Assembly: GCF_003867075.1 (NCBI RefSeq)
Contig: NZ_CP032544.1
Coordinates: 3,032,001 to 3,096,000 of the forward strand
Direction: 5' to 3'
Length of the DNA: 64,000 nucleotides
DNA from: Tenacibaculum mesophilum
Lineage (GTDB): Bacteria > Bacteroidota > Bacteroidia > Flavobacteriales > Flavobacteriaceae
The translations under genes were made by a program, and so were the position numbers. Under the pieces are notes generated by a model. It was not told the DNA's origin and ran no database searches. It saw nothing but the letters and a program-made list of their open reading frames with translations. Positions 44,804-54,550 of this stretch are shown here, in pieces (the stretch's first letter is position 1; every line of letters begins with the position of its first letter).

Positions 44804-45535
44804 ATGTACCTAATTATAGATGTAGGAAATACAAGAGTTAAAGTAGCTGTTTTTGAAATAGATACTATTAAAGAAGTCTTTACTTTTGAAAAAACAAATA
44901 TAATTTCAGAGCTAAAAAAAATAATTTCAAATTTTTCAATTTCGAATAGTATTATATCGTCTGTAGCTAATTTTACAGATGAGGAAACGAAAAAAATAGC
45001 TGAACTTTTGAATCCGGTTTTTTTAGACTCAAATACCAAAGTTCCATTTAAGAACTTATATAAAACGCCAAAAACATTAGGAGTAGACAGGGTAGCATTG
45101 GCATCAGCAGCGATAAAAAAATATCCAAATAAAAATGTATTGGTACTAGATGCTGGTACTTGTATAACATATGAGTTTATCACAGATGAAGGAAATTATC
45201 TTGGAGGGGCTATTTCACCGGGGATAACTATGAGGTATAAGGCACTACATACTTTTACTTCTAAATTACCGTTATTAAAAGCAAAAGAATTAGAAAACTT
45301 TATTGGTACAGATACAGAAAGTTCAATTCATTCAGGGATTATCAATGGAGTTTGTAATGAAATAGACGGGATTATAGTACAATATCAAAAAAAATATCCA
45401 CATTTAACAGTAGTTTTAACAGGAGGAGATACATATTTTTTGTCAAAACAATTAAAAAGTGTCATATTTGCCCATCCAAATTTTGTTTTGGAGGGGTTAC
45501 ATACTATTTTGATACACAATTTAGCGAATGATTAA
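44804..45535 (+). CDS. coaX: Type III pantothenate kinase
   Basis: 243 residues of the ASKHA-fold CoaX family, which phosphorylates pantothenate in the first step of CoA synthesis. The phosphate loop is IIDVGNTRVKVAVFE. The substrate block is GVDRVALASAA, the metal/catalytic block is LVLDAGTCITYEFI, and GGAISPGITMRYKALHTFT follows. The length is normal. It overlaps the next gene by 8 bp and heads a seven-gene co-directional run to 52416. Confidence 0.97.
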   Translation: MYLIIDVGNTRVKVAVFEIDTIKEVFTFEKTNIISELKKIISNFSISNSIISSVANFTDEETKKIAELLNPVFLDSNTKVPFKNLYKTPKTLGVDRVALASAAIKKYPNKNVLVLDAGTCITYEFITDEGNYLGGAISPGITMRYKALHTFTSKLPLLKAKELENFIGTDTESSIHSGIINGVCNEIDGIIVQYQKKYPHLTVVLTGGDTYFLSKQLKSVIFAHPNFVLEGLHTILIHNLAND

Positions 45536-46796
45536 GAGATTTATATTAGGAGTTTTTGTACTTACTTCATCAGTAATAATAGCACAAAGAAATAGTGCAT
45601 CACCTTATTCTTATTTTGGTATTGGTGAGAGTTTTGAGGCAGTAACAGTAGAACAAGCTTCTATGGGAGGTATAGGTGTTGCAATGAAAGATTATCATCA
45701 CCTAAATTTTACAAACCCAGCTTCAAATGCTGATTTAAAAGCAGCAACCTACGCAATAGGTGGTAGTTTGACTTTTTTAACAGTTAAAGAACAAAATGCT
45801 TCTCAAACAGGTAACTCAACAAACTTAAGATATATATCGTTAGGTTTTCCTGTAGGAAAAAATGCAGGTTTATCTATTGGTTTGCAACCTTTTTCATCTG
45901 TAGGCTACTCTTTGCTAAATGATGAAAATGCTGATAATGTTACTTTATTCACAGGTGAAGGAGGAGCCAATAAGATATATGCTAGTTATGGTATGTATGT
46001 TTATAAAGGCTTGTCTATTGGTGCTGAAGCGGGATTTATTTTTGGAAGCATAGATAATAGCGTTTTAAATCAAAGAGCAGATGTAGCATTAGCAACTAAA
46101 CATGAAGAGTCTTTCAATTTAAGAGGAGGACAGTTTAAGTTAGGTATACAATATAAAACAGAACTTAAAAATAAACTACAACTATCTACAGGAGCATCAT
46201 TTATTTTGTCTACAGATTTATCTGCTAAAGGATCTGAGAAAATGTATTCATTGTCATTTAATGGATCAGGGCAAGAAGTTCCTAGAAATGAACTATTCAA
46301 TAGAACTTTAAATGGTAATATCAACATGCCTTTAAAAAGTATTTATGGTTTTGGTTTAGGAAAAGAAAATAAATGGTATGTAGGAATTAATCAAGAATTT
46401 CAAACAGCTTTAGAAAGTAATAGTGTTTTTATAGCAGATGGATCATCTCATAAATATGAAGATTCAAATAAATTTGCAATAGGAGGATATTTTATACCGA
46501 AAATAAATTCTATTTCAAGTTATTGGGATAGAGTTACTTATAGGGCTGGTTTGCGTTTTGAAGATACAGGATTGCTAGTTAAAACTACCGATAATTTTAC
46601 TTCTGTGAAAGACTTTGGCATAAATGTTGGATTAGGATTACCGTTGCCAAGACAACTATCAAACGTTAATATAGGGTTTGAGTATGGGCAAAGAGGTACT
46701 ACTAACAATAACTTAATAAAAGAAGACTACTTTAATGTAAGATTAAGTTTATCTTTAAATAGTATTAAGTGGTTCCAAAAAACACGAATAGATTAA
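45528..46796 (+). CDS. Outer-membrane beta-barrel protein
   Basis: 422 residues. A signal peptide (1-19, ending IIAQ) and a FadL/PorV-like opening (SASPYSYFGIGESFEA, then MGGIGVAM and NFTNPAS) precede many amphipathic strands to a C-terminal strand. Homologues stand between coaX and lptC in other flavobacteria (family knowledge). Barrel identity is fairly clear; transported substrate or partner is not. Overlap with coaX by 8 bp implies coupling. Confidence 0.8.
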   Translation: MIKRFILGVFVLTSSVIIAQRNSASPYSYFGIGESFEAVTVEQASMGGIGVAMKDYHHLNFTNPASNADLKAATYAIGGSLTFLTVKEQNASQTGNSTNLRYISLGFPVGKNAGLSIGLQPFSSVGYSLLNDENADNVTLFTGEGGANKIYASYGMYVYKGLSIGAEAGFIFGSIDNSVLNQRADVALATKHEESFNLRGGQFKLGIQYKTELKNKLQLSTGASFILSTDLSAKGSEKMYSLSFNGSGQEVPRNELFNRTLNGNINMPLKSIYGFGLGKENKWYVGINQEFQTALESNSVFIADGSSHKYEDSNKFAIGGYFIPKINSISSYWDRVTYRAGLRFEDTGLLVKTTDNFTSVKDFGINVGLGLPLPRQLSNVNIGFEYGQRGTTNNNLIKEDYFNVRLSLSLNSIKWFQKTRID

Positions 46797-46811
46797 CATA
46801 AACTGAGAACG

Positions 46812-48122
46812 ATGAAAAAAATTACGTATTTACTAACAGGATTATTTTTGTTTGTAGCCGTAAGTGGAGCGAAAGCGCAAGCAAGTCAAGAGTGTCATAT
46901 TAAATACAATCTTTTTAAAGGAGATGCTACAACTAAAAAATATGACCAAGCAAAACCTAATTTAGAATACTTATTAGATAACTGTGCTACATTGTCTATT
47001 AACATATATAAGTATGGAGCAAAAGTTGCAGAGAACTTAAAAGATCCTGTTTTAGCTAAAAAAGTATATGAAACAAGATTAGCTAATTATCCAAAGAAAG
47101 GGGCAGCAAAAGCGCATAGTGATTACGCTGAGTTTTTAATAGATAATAAATTAGCTTCTGATGATGAAGTTTTTGAAATCTTAAAAAAGGCTTATGATAT
47201 TTCTCCTAAAGATATGGGGGTAAAAAATATCTTTAGATACTTCCAAATGATAGCTGATAAGTATCAAGATACAAATCCACAAAAAGTATTTGATACTTAT
47301 GATGATGTAATGGAATCGGTTGATGAAAAGCTGGAAGATTACAGTAAGAAGATAGCAAAGTTACAAGAGAAAGATTCTGTGGGTACTATTACATCAAGAG
47401 AAAAGAGTCTTTTAAGAGCATATACTATTAACTCTTCTTCATTAGGTCAAGTAGAAGGTGGTTTAGATGCTAAAATATCTAAGATAGCAACTTGCGAGAG
47501 ATTAATACCTATTTATTCTAGAGATTTTGAAGAAAATAAAACTGATGGTGTTTGGTTAAAAAGAGCAGTATCAAGAATGTATAACAAAGAGTGTCAAACA
47601 GATCCTTTATTTGAAAAATTAGCAAACGAGTATGCTAAAGTAACACAGTCTGCAGATGCATATAACTTCTTAGCAGGAGTTTTGGCTAAAAATGGAGATA
47701 AAGGTGGAGCTGCTGAGATGAGAAAAAAAGCATTTGACTTAGAAACAGATCCATTTAAAAAAGCTAAGTATAAATTAAGAGAAGCCCAAAATGCTGGTGG
47801 AAGTAGAGGAAGAGCTTTAGCTTACGAAGCTTTGAAATACAATCCTAATATGGGTAAAGCATATTTGTTTATTGCAAGTTTATACCAAAGAAGCGCAAAT
47901 TCATGTGGTAGCGACGAGTTTGAAAAAAGAATGGTATATGTAGCAGCCTTAAATAAAGCTTTAAAAGCACAAAAAGTTGATCCAGGATGTGGAGCAGGAA
48001 GATATATTTCTAGTTACAAAAAAAATGTACCATCTAAAAAGTTAATTTTCCAAAAAGGAATGTCTTCAGGTGCAAGTTATAGAGTAGGATGTTGGATTGG
48101 AGAAACTGTTCGTGTACCTTAA
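46812..48122 (+). CDS. Exported TPR-like protein
   Basis: 436 residues. A signal peptide (1-22, ending AKAQA) precedes helical repeats of TPR type, clearest around AKPNLEYLLDNC, VYETRLANYPKKGAAKAHSDYAEFL and AKYKLREAQNAGGSRGRALAYEAL. Several Cys residues suggest disulfides. It is probably a periplasmic or outer-membrane-associated scaffold acting with the barrel protein upstream, only 15 bp away. Specific function unknown. Confidence 0.78.
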   Translation: MKKITYLLTGLFLFVAVSGAKAQASQECHIKYNLFKGDATTKKYDQAKPNLEYLLDNCATLSINIYKYGAKVAENLKDPVLAKKVYETRLANYPKKGAAKAHSDYAEFLIDNKLASDDEVFEILKKAYDISPKDMGVKNIFRYFQMIADKYQDTNPQKVFDTYDDVMESVDEKLEDYSKKIAKLQEKDSVGTITSREKSLLRAYTINSSSLGQVEGGLDAKISKIATCERLIPIYSRDFEENKTDGVWLKRAVSRMYNKECQTDPLFEKLANEYAKVTQSADAYNFLAGVLAKNGDKGGAAEMRKKAFDLETDPFKKAKYKLREAQNAGGSRGRALAYEALKYNPNMGKAYLFIASLYQRSANSCGSDEFEKRMVYVAALNKALKAQKVDPGCGAGRYISSYKKNVPSKKLIFQKGMSSGASYRVGCWIGETVRVP

Positions 48123-48131
48123 TAGAAGTTA

Positions 48132-48704
48132 ATGCTTAAAAGAGCAAAACATATATACAATAGCATTGCTACCATTTATTTGGTGGCAATGTTTTTTTCT
48201 TGTACTAATTCTAAAAAGGAGGTGCGAGATTTTCTTGCTGATAAAAATTTACCAGTAGGTTCGGCAGTAAATATTTATCATGTTCACAAAGATTCTGGAA
48301 GAATAAGTTCAAAAACAAAAGCACCTATTTTTTATGACTATTCAAATAGAAAAGAACACCCTTACAGTGAGTTTCCAAAAGGAATAGAAATAGTAACAAT
48401 AGAAAAAAAAGGAGCAGATTCAACAACAATTTCTGGTAATTATGCATTAACCTATAATAAAACAAAAATATCTGAAATTAGAGGTAATGTTGTTATCACT
48501 AACCATAGCAATCAAACAAAATTAGAAACTAACCAGTTGTTTTGGGATCAAAAGGAGCATTATTTTTTTACAGAAGACGGTTTTCGATTTACAACACCTG
48601 AATCTGTAATTAATGGTTTTGGATTTGAGTCGAGCGAAGACTTAACTAAATGGATAGCTAAAGATATTACTGGAGATGTAGAAACTACACAAAAAGATAT
48701 ATAA
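48132..48704 (+). CDS. lptC: LPS export periplasmic protein LptC
   Basis: 190 residues. An N-terminal lipobox-like signal (AMFFSC) is followed by the LptC/YrbK beta-jellyroll (YSEFPKGIEIVTIEKKG, the ISEIRGNVVITNHSN and LETNQLFWDQKEHYFFTED blocks). LptC receives lipopolysaccharide from LptB2FG and passes it along the periplasmic bridge. Bacteroidota LptC often carries a lipoprotein-like start. The stop and the next start overlap by 1 bp. Confidence 0.9.
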   Translation: MLKRAKHIYNSIATIYLVAMFFSCTNSKKEVRDFLADKNLPVGSAVNIYHVHKDSGRISSKTKAPIFYDYSNRKEHPYSEFPKGIEIVTIEKKGADSTTISGNYALTYNKTKISEIRGNVVITNHSNQTKLETNQLFWDQKEHYFFTEDGFRFTTPESVINGFGFESSEDLTKWIAKDITGDVETTQKDI

Positions 48705-48901
48705 TGAACATACTTTGGAAATATTTACAATACGGATACTTGATTATAGGAATAATCTTTTTTGTTGAAGGAATCTTTAAATGGAATTCAGACAGACAAG
48801 AAGCATTTATTATGTTTGGATTTGCTATCTTTATCATATTAATTTTCTTCTTCAAACGACACTTTAGAAGAAAAGTAGAAAAAAGAAACAAAGAACGTTA
48901 A
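48704..48901 (+). CDS. Small two-helix membrane protein, 65 aa
   Basis: Two hydrophobic helices (about 7-22 and 33-51) and a strongly basic tail (FKRHFRRKVEKRNKER). It has 1-bp overlaps with both lptC and the CorC-like gene, so it is a real coupled gene despite its size. I do not recognise a family with known function. Confidence 0.8.
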   Translation: MNILWKYLQYGYLIIGIIFFVEGIFKWNSDRQEAFIMFGFAIFIILIFFFKRHFRRKVEKRNKER

Positions 48902-50193
48902 TGCAACCCGAACTCTTAATAATTCTTACTTCTATTTTATTTTCAGCCTTTTTTTCTGGGATGGAAATAGCCTTTATATCTGCAAATAAACTTCACATAG
49001 AGTTAGAAAAAAAGGGAGACGGTTTGCTCTCTAAAATTCTAACTAAGCTAACTGAAAAATCCTCAAAGTTTATTACCACTATGTTAGTAGGTAATAATGT
49101 AGCTTTAGTTATTTATAGTTACTTTATGGGAGAGCTGTTAATGAAATGGTTTCAATCTTTTTTACCATCAGATTATGCGGTTGTAAACTATGTGTTATCA
49201 GACGTAAGTTTATTAACTCAAACCCTTATTTCGACTGTAATTATATTGGTAACAGCAGAGTTTTTGCCAAAAGCTATCTTTAGAATTTATGCAAACGAAA
49301 TGCTAAAGTTCTTTGCACTACCAGCTTATATTTTTTATGTTATTTTTTATGGGGTTACATGGGTAATTACCAGAATATCAGATTTTTTTCTACATGTATT
49401 TTTTAGAACAAAAGAAGATGAAATTCAGACCGAATTTAGTAAAGAAGAATTAGGAAATTATATTTTAGAACAATTAGATTCAGGAAACGATGAAGAAGAA
49501 GTTGATTCAGAAATTCAAATATTTCAAAATGCATTAGAGTTTCATAAGGTTAAATCTCGTGAAATTATGGTGCCTAGGACAGAAATTGTTGCGGTTGATT
49601 TACACGAAACGGTAAGTAATCTCAAAAAAATGTTCATTACAACTGGGTTATCGAAAATCTTGGTTTATAAAAATTCATTAGATGATATTTTAGGGTATGT
49701 AAATGCCTTTGAGCTTTTTAAAAAACCACGTTCTATTAAGTCGATTTTGTTACCAGTAGAGTTTGTTCCTGAGTCAATGATTATTAATGATGTACTTAAT
49801 AATTTAATAAAAAAGCGTAAAAGTATTGCTGTTGTAGTTGACGAGTATGGAGGAACTTCAGGTATTATTACAGTTGAAGATATTGTAGAGGAGTTATTTG
49901 GAGAAATAGAAGATGAACATGATACGCAACAATTATTAGAAGAACGAATTAGTGAGTATGAATTTAATTTTTCAGCTCGTTTAGAGGTAGATTATTTAAA
50001 TGAAGAATATGGTTTAGGAATTCCTAAAGAAGAAGCTTATGAAACCTTAGGAGGCTTTATTTTAAACCATACAGAAACAATACCATTACAAGATGAGGTA
50101 TTAGATATAGAAAATTTCCAAATCAAAATTTTAAAAGTAAGTGCAACTAAGATTGATGAAATTTATTTTAAAGTAATTTACAAAGAAGATTAA
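48901..50193 (+). CDS. CNNM/CorC (hemolysin) family transporter-like protein
   Basis: 430 residues. An N-terminal DUF21/CNNM membrane domain with several helices (1-180), two CBS domains (about 205-325, including the RKSIAVVVDEYGGTSGIITVEDIVEELFGEI signature), and a C-terminal CorC_HlyC domain (about 345-428). Members act in Mg2+/Co2+ homeostasis. GldE of gliding bacteria belongs to the same family but lies in another gene context, so I do not call it gldE. Confidence 0.9.
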   Translation: MQPELLIILTSILFSAFFSGMEIAFISANKLHIELEKKGDGLLSKILTKLTEKSSKFITTMLVGNNVALVIYSYFMGELLMKWFQSFLPSDYAVVNYVLSDVSLLTQTLISTVIILVTAEFLPKAIFRIYANEMLKFFALPAYIFYVIFYGVTWVITRISDFFLHVFFRTKEDEIQTEFSKEELGNYILEQLDSGNDEEEVDSEIQIFQNALEFHKVKSREIMVPRTEIVAVDLHETVSNLKKMFITTGLSKILVYKNSLDDILGYVNAFELFKKPRSIKSILLPVEFVPESMIINDVLNNLIKKRKSIAVVVDEYGGTSGIITVEDIVEELFGEIEDEHDTQQLLEERISEYEFNFSARLEVDYLNEEYGLGIPKEEAYETLGGFILNHTETIPLQDEVLDIENFQIKILKVSATKIDEIYFKVIYKED

Positions 50194-50241
50194 GCTAGCC
50201 TCTTTTACTTAGAACTCCCTCAAAAACAGCGTAAAAAAACA

Positions 50242-50272
50242 TTGCATTATTTAATGTGAAATTGTATTTTCG
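50242..50272 (+). promoter_or_regulatory. Candidate promoter of the PPIase gene
   Basis: TTG at 50242-50244 and TATTTTCG at 50265-50272 (one mismatch from TAnnTTTG) are separated by 20 nt, the expected Bacteroidota spacing, 27 bp before the ATG. Confidence 0.55.
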
Positions 50273-50298
50273 CACACTGTTAATAAAATAAATTACGT

Positions 50299-52416
50299 AT
50301 GGCAATTTTATCGAAAATTAGAGAACGTTCAATGTTCTTAATTCTTGTAATTGGTTTAGCACTTTTTGCTTTTGTATTAGACCCTTCTACAATATCAGAT
50401 TTTTTCAGCGCAAGTAAAGTAAACGAAATAGGTGAAGTAAATGGAGAAGCCATTTCTCGTCAAGAGTTTGCTGAAGCACTAGAAGCTTACAAAGCGCAAA
50501 CAGGAAATAGTATGTCTGAGATGCAAGCAGCAAAGGCAGTATGGAATAATTTAATCCGTCAAAAAATATACAAAAAACAATTAGAAGAAGCTGGAATTAC
50601 TGTAGGAGATGTAGATATTTTAAATGCCTTATATGAAACTCCTGTAGTTCAAAATGATGCTAGATTCCAAACTTCAGGTATTTTCGATAAAAACAAGTTA
50701 AAAGAACATTTAGCTACTATAAAAGAAGAAAATGGACAAGAATGGGCTGCATGGCAAAATTACATGGCTTCTATTAAAAGTAACATAGAAAAAACAACAT
50801 ACGACAACTTAGTAGCTGCTGGTTTAGGAGCTTCTTTAAAAGAAGGGGAGTCTAGATATTTAACTGAAAACACAAAAGTATCTGGTAGGTATGTATATGT
50901 ACCTTATACAACAATTGCAGATAGCTTAGTAACTTTAAAGAAAAGCGATATTCAAAATTATATAAACGAACATCAAGATGCTTTTCAAGTAGAAGCTTCA
51001 AGAGACATTAACTTTGTAAAATTTAATATCGAACCTTCAGCAAAAGATGAAGAAGCTATTAAGGCTAATGTGGCCAAATTAATTGATGATTCTGTAGTAA
51101 ATAACACTCCAGTTAAAGGGTTAAAAAATACTACTAACTACAATGAATTTTTAGAAGAAAATGATTCTGATTTAAGATTAGATAATAGTTATAAATTTAA
51201 AATACAAGTTCCTCAAGTAATTGCAGAAGAGGTTTTCAATGGAAATGAAGGTGATGTATTCGGACCATACAAAGATGCAGGATTCTTTAAGTTATCTAAA
51301 ATTACTGAGGTAAAACAATTACCAGACTCTGCGAAAGCAAGTCATATTTTAATTCCTTTTGTTGGTTCTGCTAGTGCTGATGCTACTGTTGTTCAAACGG
51401 AAGGGGAAGCTAAGAAAACAGCAGATAGCTTATTAGCTGTTGTTAAAGCAGATAAATCTAAGTTTGCAGATTTAGCTAAAAAAATGTCATCTGATCAAGG
51501 TTCTGCTGAAAAAGGAGGATTTTACGATTGGTTTGCTTACAATAGAATGGTACCATCATTCAGAGATTTCGTTTTTGAAGGTAAAGAAGGAGATATGGGG
51601 GTTGTAAAGACTCAATTTGGGTTCCATGTAATTAAAATTGATGGGCAAAAGAATTTCCAACCAGTAGTGAAGTTAGCTACTTTTGGACGTAAGATAGAAG
51701 CTTCAGAAGAAACGGAGAATGCAGTATTCCAAAATGCAGAAACATTAGCTTTAGAATTAGCTAATGGAAAAGCTTTTGAAGAAGCTGTAAAAGAAAAAAA
51801 CTTAACTTCACTACCAGCAGTAGGATTAAAATCTTTAGATGAAAACGTACCAGGAGTTGGTAACGAAAGACAAATTATTACTTGGGCTTTTGAACCAGAG
51901 ACTGAAGAAGGAAGTTACAAGCGTTTTGATGTTGAAGGAGGATATATTGTAGCGGTACTAACAGCAAAAACAGCTAAAGGTTTAATGCCTGTTGATAAGG
52001 CAATTACTTCTGTTCGTCCTATATTAACAAACGAAAGAAAAGCCAAAATGATTGAAGATAAGATGAGCGGAGCTACTTTAGAAGAAATCGCAAAATCTGT
52101 GAATCAGTCAGTGAGAGCAGCAACCGATGTAAACTTACAATCACCAACAATTTCTGGTGTAGGATTTGAGCCTAAAGTAGTAGGAGCAATGATGAACGCT
52201 AAAGAAAACAAGGTGGTTAAAAATGTTGCAGGAGATAAAGGTGTATTTGCTTTTGTAGTAGAAAAGAGAGAAGAGCCAACAGCATTACCTAACTACGACA
52301 CGTATAGAAAGCGTATTGTTGCTGAAAGACAGAATAAGACATTTCAAATGTATGAGGCGGTTAAAAAAGCGTCTGAAATTAAAGATAACATGAGTTCTTT
52401 TTACGGAATTCAATAA
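50299..52416 (+). CDS. Membrane-anchored peptidyl-prolyl isomerase (PpiD/SurA-like)
   Basis: 705 residues. One N-terminal membrane helix (about 12-29) precedes a SurA_N-like chaperone domain (about 40-240), a parvulin rotamase domain (about 340-450, KASHILIPFVG, then SSDQGSAEKGGFYDWFAYNRMVPSFRDFVF), and a C-terminal helical domain. PpiD-type foldases help newly exported proteins at the periplasmic face of SecYEG. It ends the coaX run and has its own likely promoter. Confidence 0.92.
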   Translation: MAILSKIRERSMFLILVIGLALFAFVLDPSTISDFFSASKVNEIGEVNGEAISRQEFAEALEAYKAQTGNSMSEMQAAKAVWNNLIRQKIYKKQLEEAGITVGDVDILNALYETPVVQNDARFQTSGIFDKNKLKEHLATIKEENGQEWAAWQNYMASIKSNIEKTTYDNLVAAGLGASLKEGESRYLTENTKVSGRYVYVPYTTIADSLVTLKKSDIQNYINEHQDAFQVEASRDINFVKFNIEPSAKDEEAIKANVAKLIDDSVVNNTPVKGLKNTTNYNEFLEENDSDLRLDNSYKFKIQVPQVIAEEVFNGNEGDVFGPYKDAGFFKLSKITEVKQLPDSAKASHILIPFVGSASADATVVQTEGEAKKTADSLLAVVKADKSKFADLAKKMSSDQGSAEKGGFYDWFAYNRMVPSFRDFVFEGKEGDMGVVKTQFGFHVIKIDGQKNFQPVVKLATFGRKIEASEETENAVFQNAETLALELANGKAFEEAVKEKNLTSLPAVGLKSLDENVPGVGNERQIITWAFEPETEEGSYKRFDVEGGYIVAVLTAKTAKGLMPVDKAITSVRPILTNERKAKMIEDKMSGATLEEIAKSVNQSVRAATDVNLQSPTISGVGFEPKVVGAMMNAKENKVVKNVAGDKGVFAFVVEKREEPTALPNYDTYRKRIVAERQNKTFQMYEAVKKASEIKDNMSSFYGIQ

Positions 52417-52437
52417 GAAATAACGTCATACCAATAA

Positions 52438-52469
52438 AAAAATCCCGAACTATTCAGTTCGGGATTTTT
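52438..52469. terminator. Bidirectional terminator between the PPIase and a convergent small gene
   Basis: A 13-bp stem (52438-52450 with 52457-52469, core TCCCGAAC) with a 6-nt loop and A/T-runs on both sides, so it can stop both convergent transcripts. Confidence 0.9.
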
Positions 52470-52474
52470 ATTTG

Positions 52475-52843
52475 TTATTTTATCTTTAATTTCAAACTTA
52501 AATTTAAAACATCATTTTTCAACTTTTTGAGACTTTCTGTTCTAGTTTTTTGAGTGTTGTAGTATGATATATTCGTTGGAGATTCATCGTTTAATAACAA
52601 ACTATTTATTAAATTTTTAATCCAGCTTTTTCGAATACTTTTATTGTCAGTCTCAAATGAAAGTTCATTGATTAGAGATTTAGTTTCTTTTGAAAGTTCA
52701 CTTTCGTTTACCATATTAATAAATCTTTCTAGCTCAATACTCAATTGATTGATTTCATCGTAATTAACCTCTTTATCTCTTAAATGTCTGTCACATTCGT
52801 TAGAAATATATTTTAAATATTTATGAATAGTTTCTAATATCAA
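52475..52843 (-). CDS. Hypothetical small helical protein, 122 aa
   Basis: No recognised family, signal peptide or membrane helix. The sequence is almost wholly alpha-helical by pattern and highly charged. It ends 6 bp from the bidirectional terminator, which supports a real gene. It is less AT-biased in codon choice than random frames here and has a full-length ATG start. Cytoplasmic role unknown. Confidence 0.6.
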   Translation of the reverse strand: MILETIHKYLKYISNECDRHLRDKEVNYDEINQLSIELERFINMVNESELSKETKSLINELSFETDNKSIRKSWIKNLINSLLLNDESPTNISYYNTQKTRTESLKKLKNDVLNLSLKLKIK

Positions 52844-52908
52844 ATTTATTATAACTTTTAAAAGAATGATTCTTGTTTTTATATTAACGAAGTTAATTTA
52901 AGTAAAAC

Positions 52909-52941
52909 AAAAAAGCAACCTCATACGAGATTGCTTTTTAA
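52909..52941 (-). terminator. Terminator downstream of lpd
   Basis: An imperfect hairpin AAAAGCAA(CC)TC / GA(GA)TTGCTTTTT around 52909-52941, with a T-run on the minus strand past the lpd stop. Confidence 0.75.
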
Positions 52942-52962
52942 AGTATGTTTAAAGCTTTTTTA

Positions 52963-54363
52963 TTAAGCGTTTAATGGTTTACCATCCCAAGCTGCTTTCG
53001 CTGCTTCTTTTACAGCTTCAGAGTAGGTTGGATGTCCATGACAAATACGAGCTAAATCTTCCGCAGAAGCTCTGTATTCCATTGCTACAGCTGCTTCCAT
53101 AATCAAGTCAGCAACACGAGCACCTACCATGTGAACTCCTAATACTTCATCAGTGTTTTTATCAGCCAATACTTTTACAAATCCGTCTAAATCTCCACTT
53201 GCACGAGAACGTCCTAATGCACGCATTGAGAATTTTCCAGACTTATAATCAATACCAGCATCTTTTAATTCTTGTTCAGTTTTACCAACAGCCGCTACTT
53301 CTGGCCATGTGTAAACAATACCAGGAATTAAGTTATAGTCAATATGAGGTTTTTGTCCAGCTAAATATTCAGCAACCACAACACCTTCTTCTTCTGCTTT
53401 ATGCGCTAACATAGCTCCACGAACTACATCACCAATTGCATAAATGTTAGAAACATTAGTCTGTAAATGATCATTTACTTCAACCATTCCTCTTTCAGTA
53501 ACTTTTACACCCGCTTTTTCTAAAGCTAATCCTTCAGTATACGGACGACGACCTACAGAAACTAAACAGTAATCTCCGGTGAAAGTAACCTCTTCACCTT
53601 TTTTATTAGTAGCTTTTACTACAACCTCGTCACCATTTCTTTCAACAGAAGTAACTCCGTGGCTAGCATTAATTTTCATTCCTTGTTTCTTTAAAACTTT
53701 AGTCAGTTCTTTAGAAACATCTTTATCCATGGTTGGAGTAATCGTAGGAGCGTATTCGATAACAGTTACCTCAGCACCTAAACGCTTGTAAACAGAACCT
53801 AACTCTAAACCAATAACACCACCACCAATAACTAATAAGTGCTTAGGAACTTCAGGAAGTTTTAAAGCTTCTGTAGAAGTAATTACACGCTCTTTATCAA
53901 TAGTAATAAATGGTAAAGAAGATGGTTTAGAACCAGTAGCTATAATAATGTTAGTACCTTCAATTACTTCTTCAGTACCATCATTTTTAGTGATTTTTAC
54001 GTGCGTAGCATCTTCAAAAGATCCTAAACCTTCGTAAACTTCAATATTATTTTTGTCCATTAAATATTTGATACCTCCTGTAGTAGTTTCTACTACATTT
54101 GCTTTACGAGCTACCATTTTTCCGAAGTCAAAAGAAGGTTTCTCTACAGAGATACCGTGCTCTTCGAAATGATTTACTGCATCATAGTAATGGTGCGAAG
54201 AATCTAATAAAGCTTTTGAAGGAATACATCCAACATTTAAACAAGTTCCACCTAAAGTTGAGTATTTTTCAATGATAGCAACTTTAGAACCTAATTGAGC
54301 GGCTCTGATAGCAGCGATATATCCTCCTGGACCAGAACCAATAACGATTAAATCGTATTTCAT
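52963..54363 (-). CDS. lpdA: Dihydrolipoyl dehydrogenase (E3)
   Basis: 466 residues of the pyridine nucleotide-disulfide oxidoreductase family. It has the FAD motif IGSGPGGYIAAIRA, the redox disulfide GGTCLNVGCIPSK, the NAD-binding IGGGVIGLELG, the second FAD motif IYAIGDV, and the C-terminal catalytic HGHPTYSEAVKEAA. It reoxidises lipoyl groups of 2-oxoacid dehydrogenase complexes and the glycine cleavage system. It is monocistronic here. Confidence 0.97.
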   Translation of the reverse strand: MKYDLIVIGSGPGGYIAAIRAAQLGSKVAIIEKYSTLGGTCLNVGCIPSKALLDSSHHYYDAVNHFEEHGISVEKPSFDFGKMVARKANVVETTTGGIKYLMDKNNIEVYEGLGSFEDATHVKITKNDGTEEVIEGTNIIIATGSKPSSLPFITIDKERVITSTEALKLPEVPKHLLVIGGGVIGLELGSVYKRLGAEVTVIEYAPTITPTMDKDVSKELTKVLKKQGMKINASHGVTSVERNGDEVVVKATNKKGEEVTFTGDYCLVSVGRRPYTEGLALEKAGVKVTERGMVEVNDHLQTNVSNIYAIGDVVRGAMLAHKAEEEGVVVAEYLAGQKPHIDYNLIPGIVYTWPEVAAVGKTEQELKDAGIDYKSGKFSMRALGRSRASGDLDGFVKVLADKNTDEVLGVHMVGARVADLIMEAAVAMEYRASAEDLARICHGHPTYSEAVKEAAKAAWDGKPLNA

Positions 54364-54550
54364 GAGTTGTGTTTTATAATTTCATCTATTTATATTGCAC
54401 AATGTCCATTACTAATAGTTCAACTATTTGTGTTTATGTTAACCATTGTTTGCAATTGCCCATTTTGGGCTTTCGTAAAAATGAAGTACAAAAGTACAAT
54501 TATTTGTCGATAAAATTAGTTTTCATATCTTTAAAACTTAAACGCATTGT

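Noticed and set aside
44234..45183. Minus-strand frames of 109 and 207 residues around the tRNA genes
   Set aside because: They read through the tRNA-Phe genes, and the second is antisense to coaX. Both contain the same translated tRNA segment.
48901..50193. Calling the CNNM/CorC protein GldE
   Set aside because: Same family, but the usual gldD neighbour is missing and the gene sits in the coaX-lptC run.
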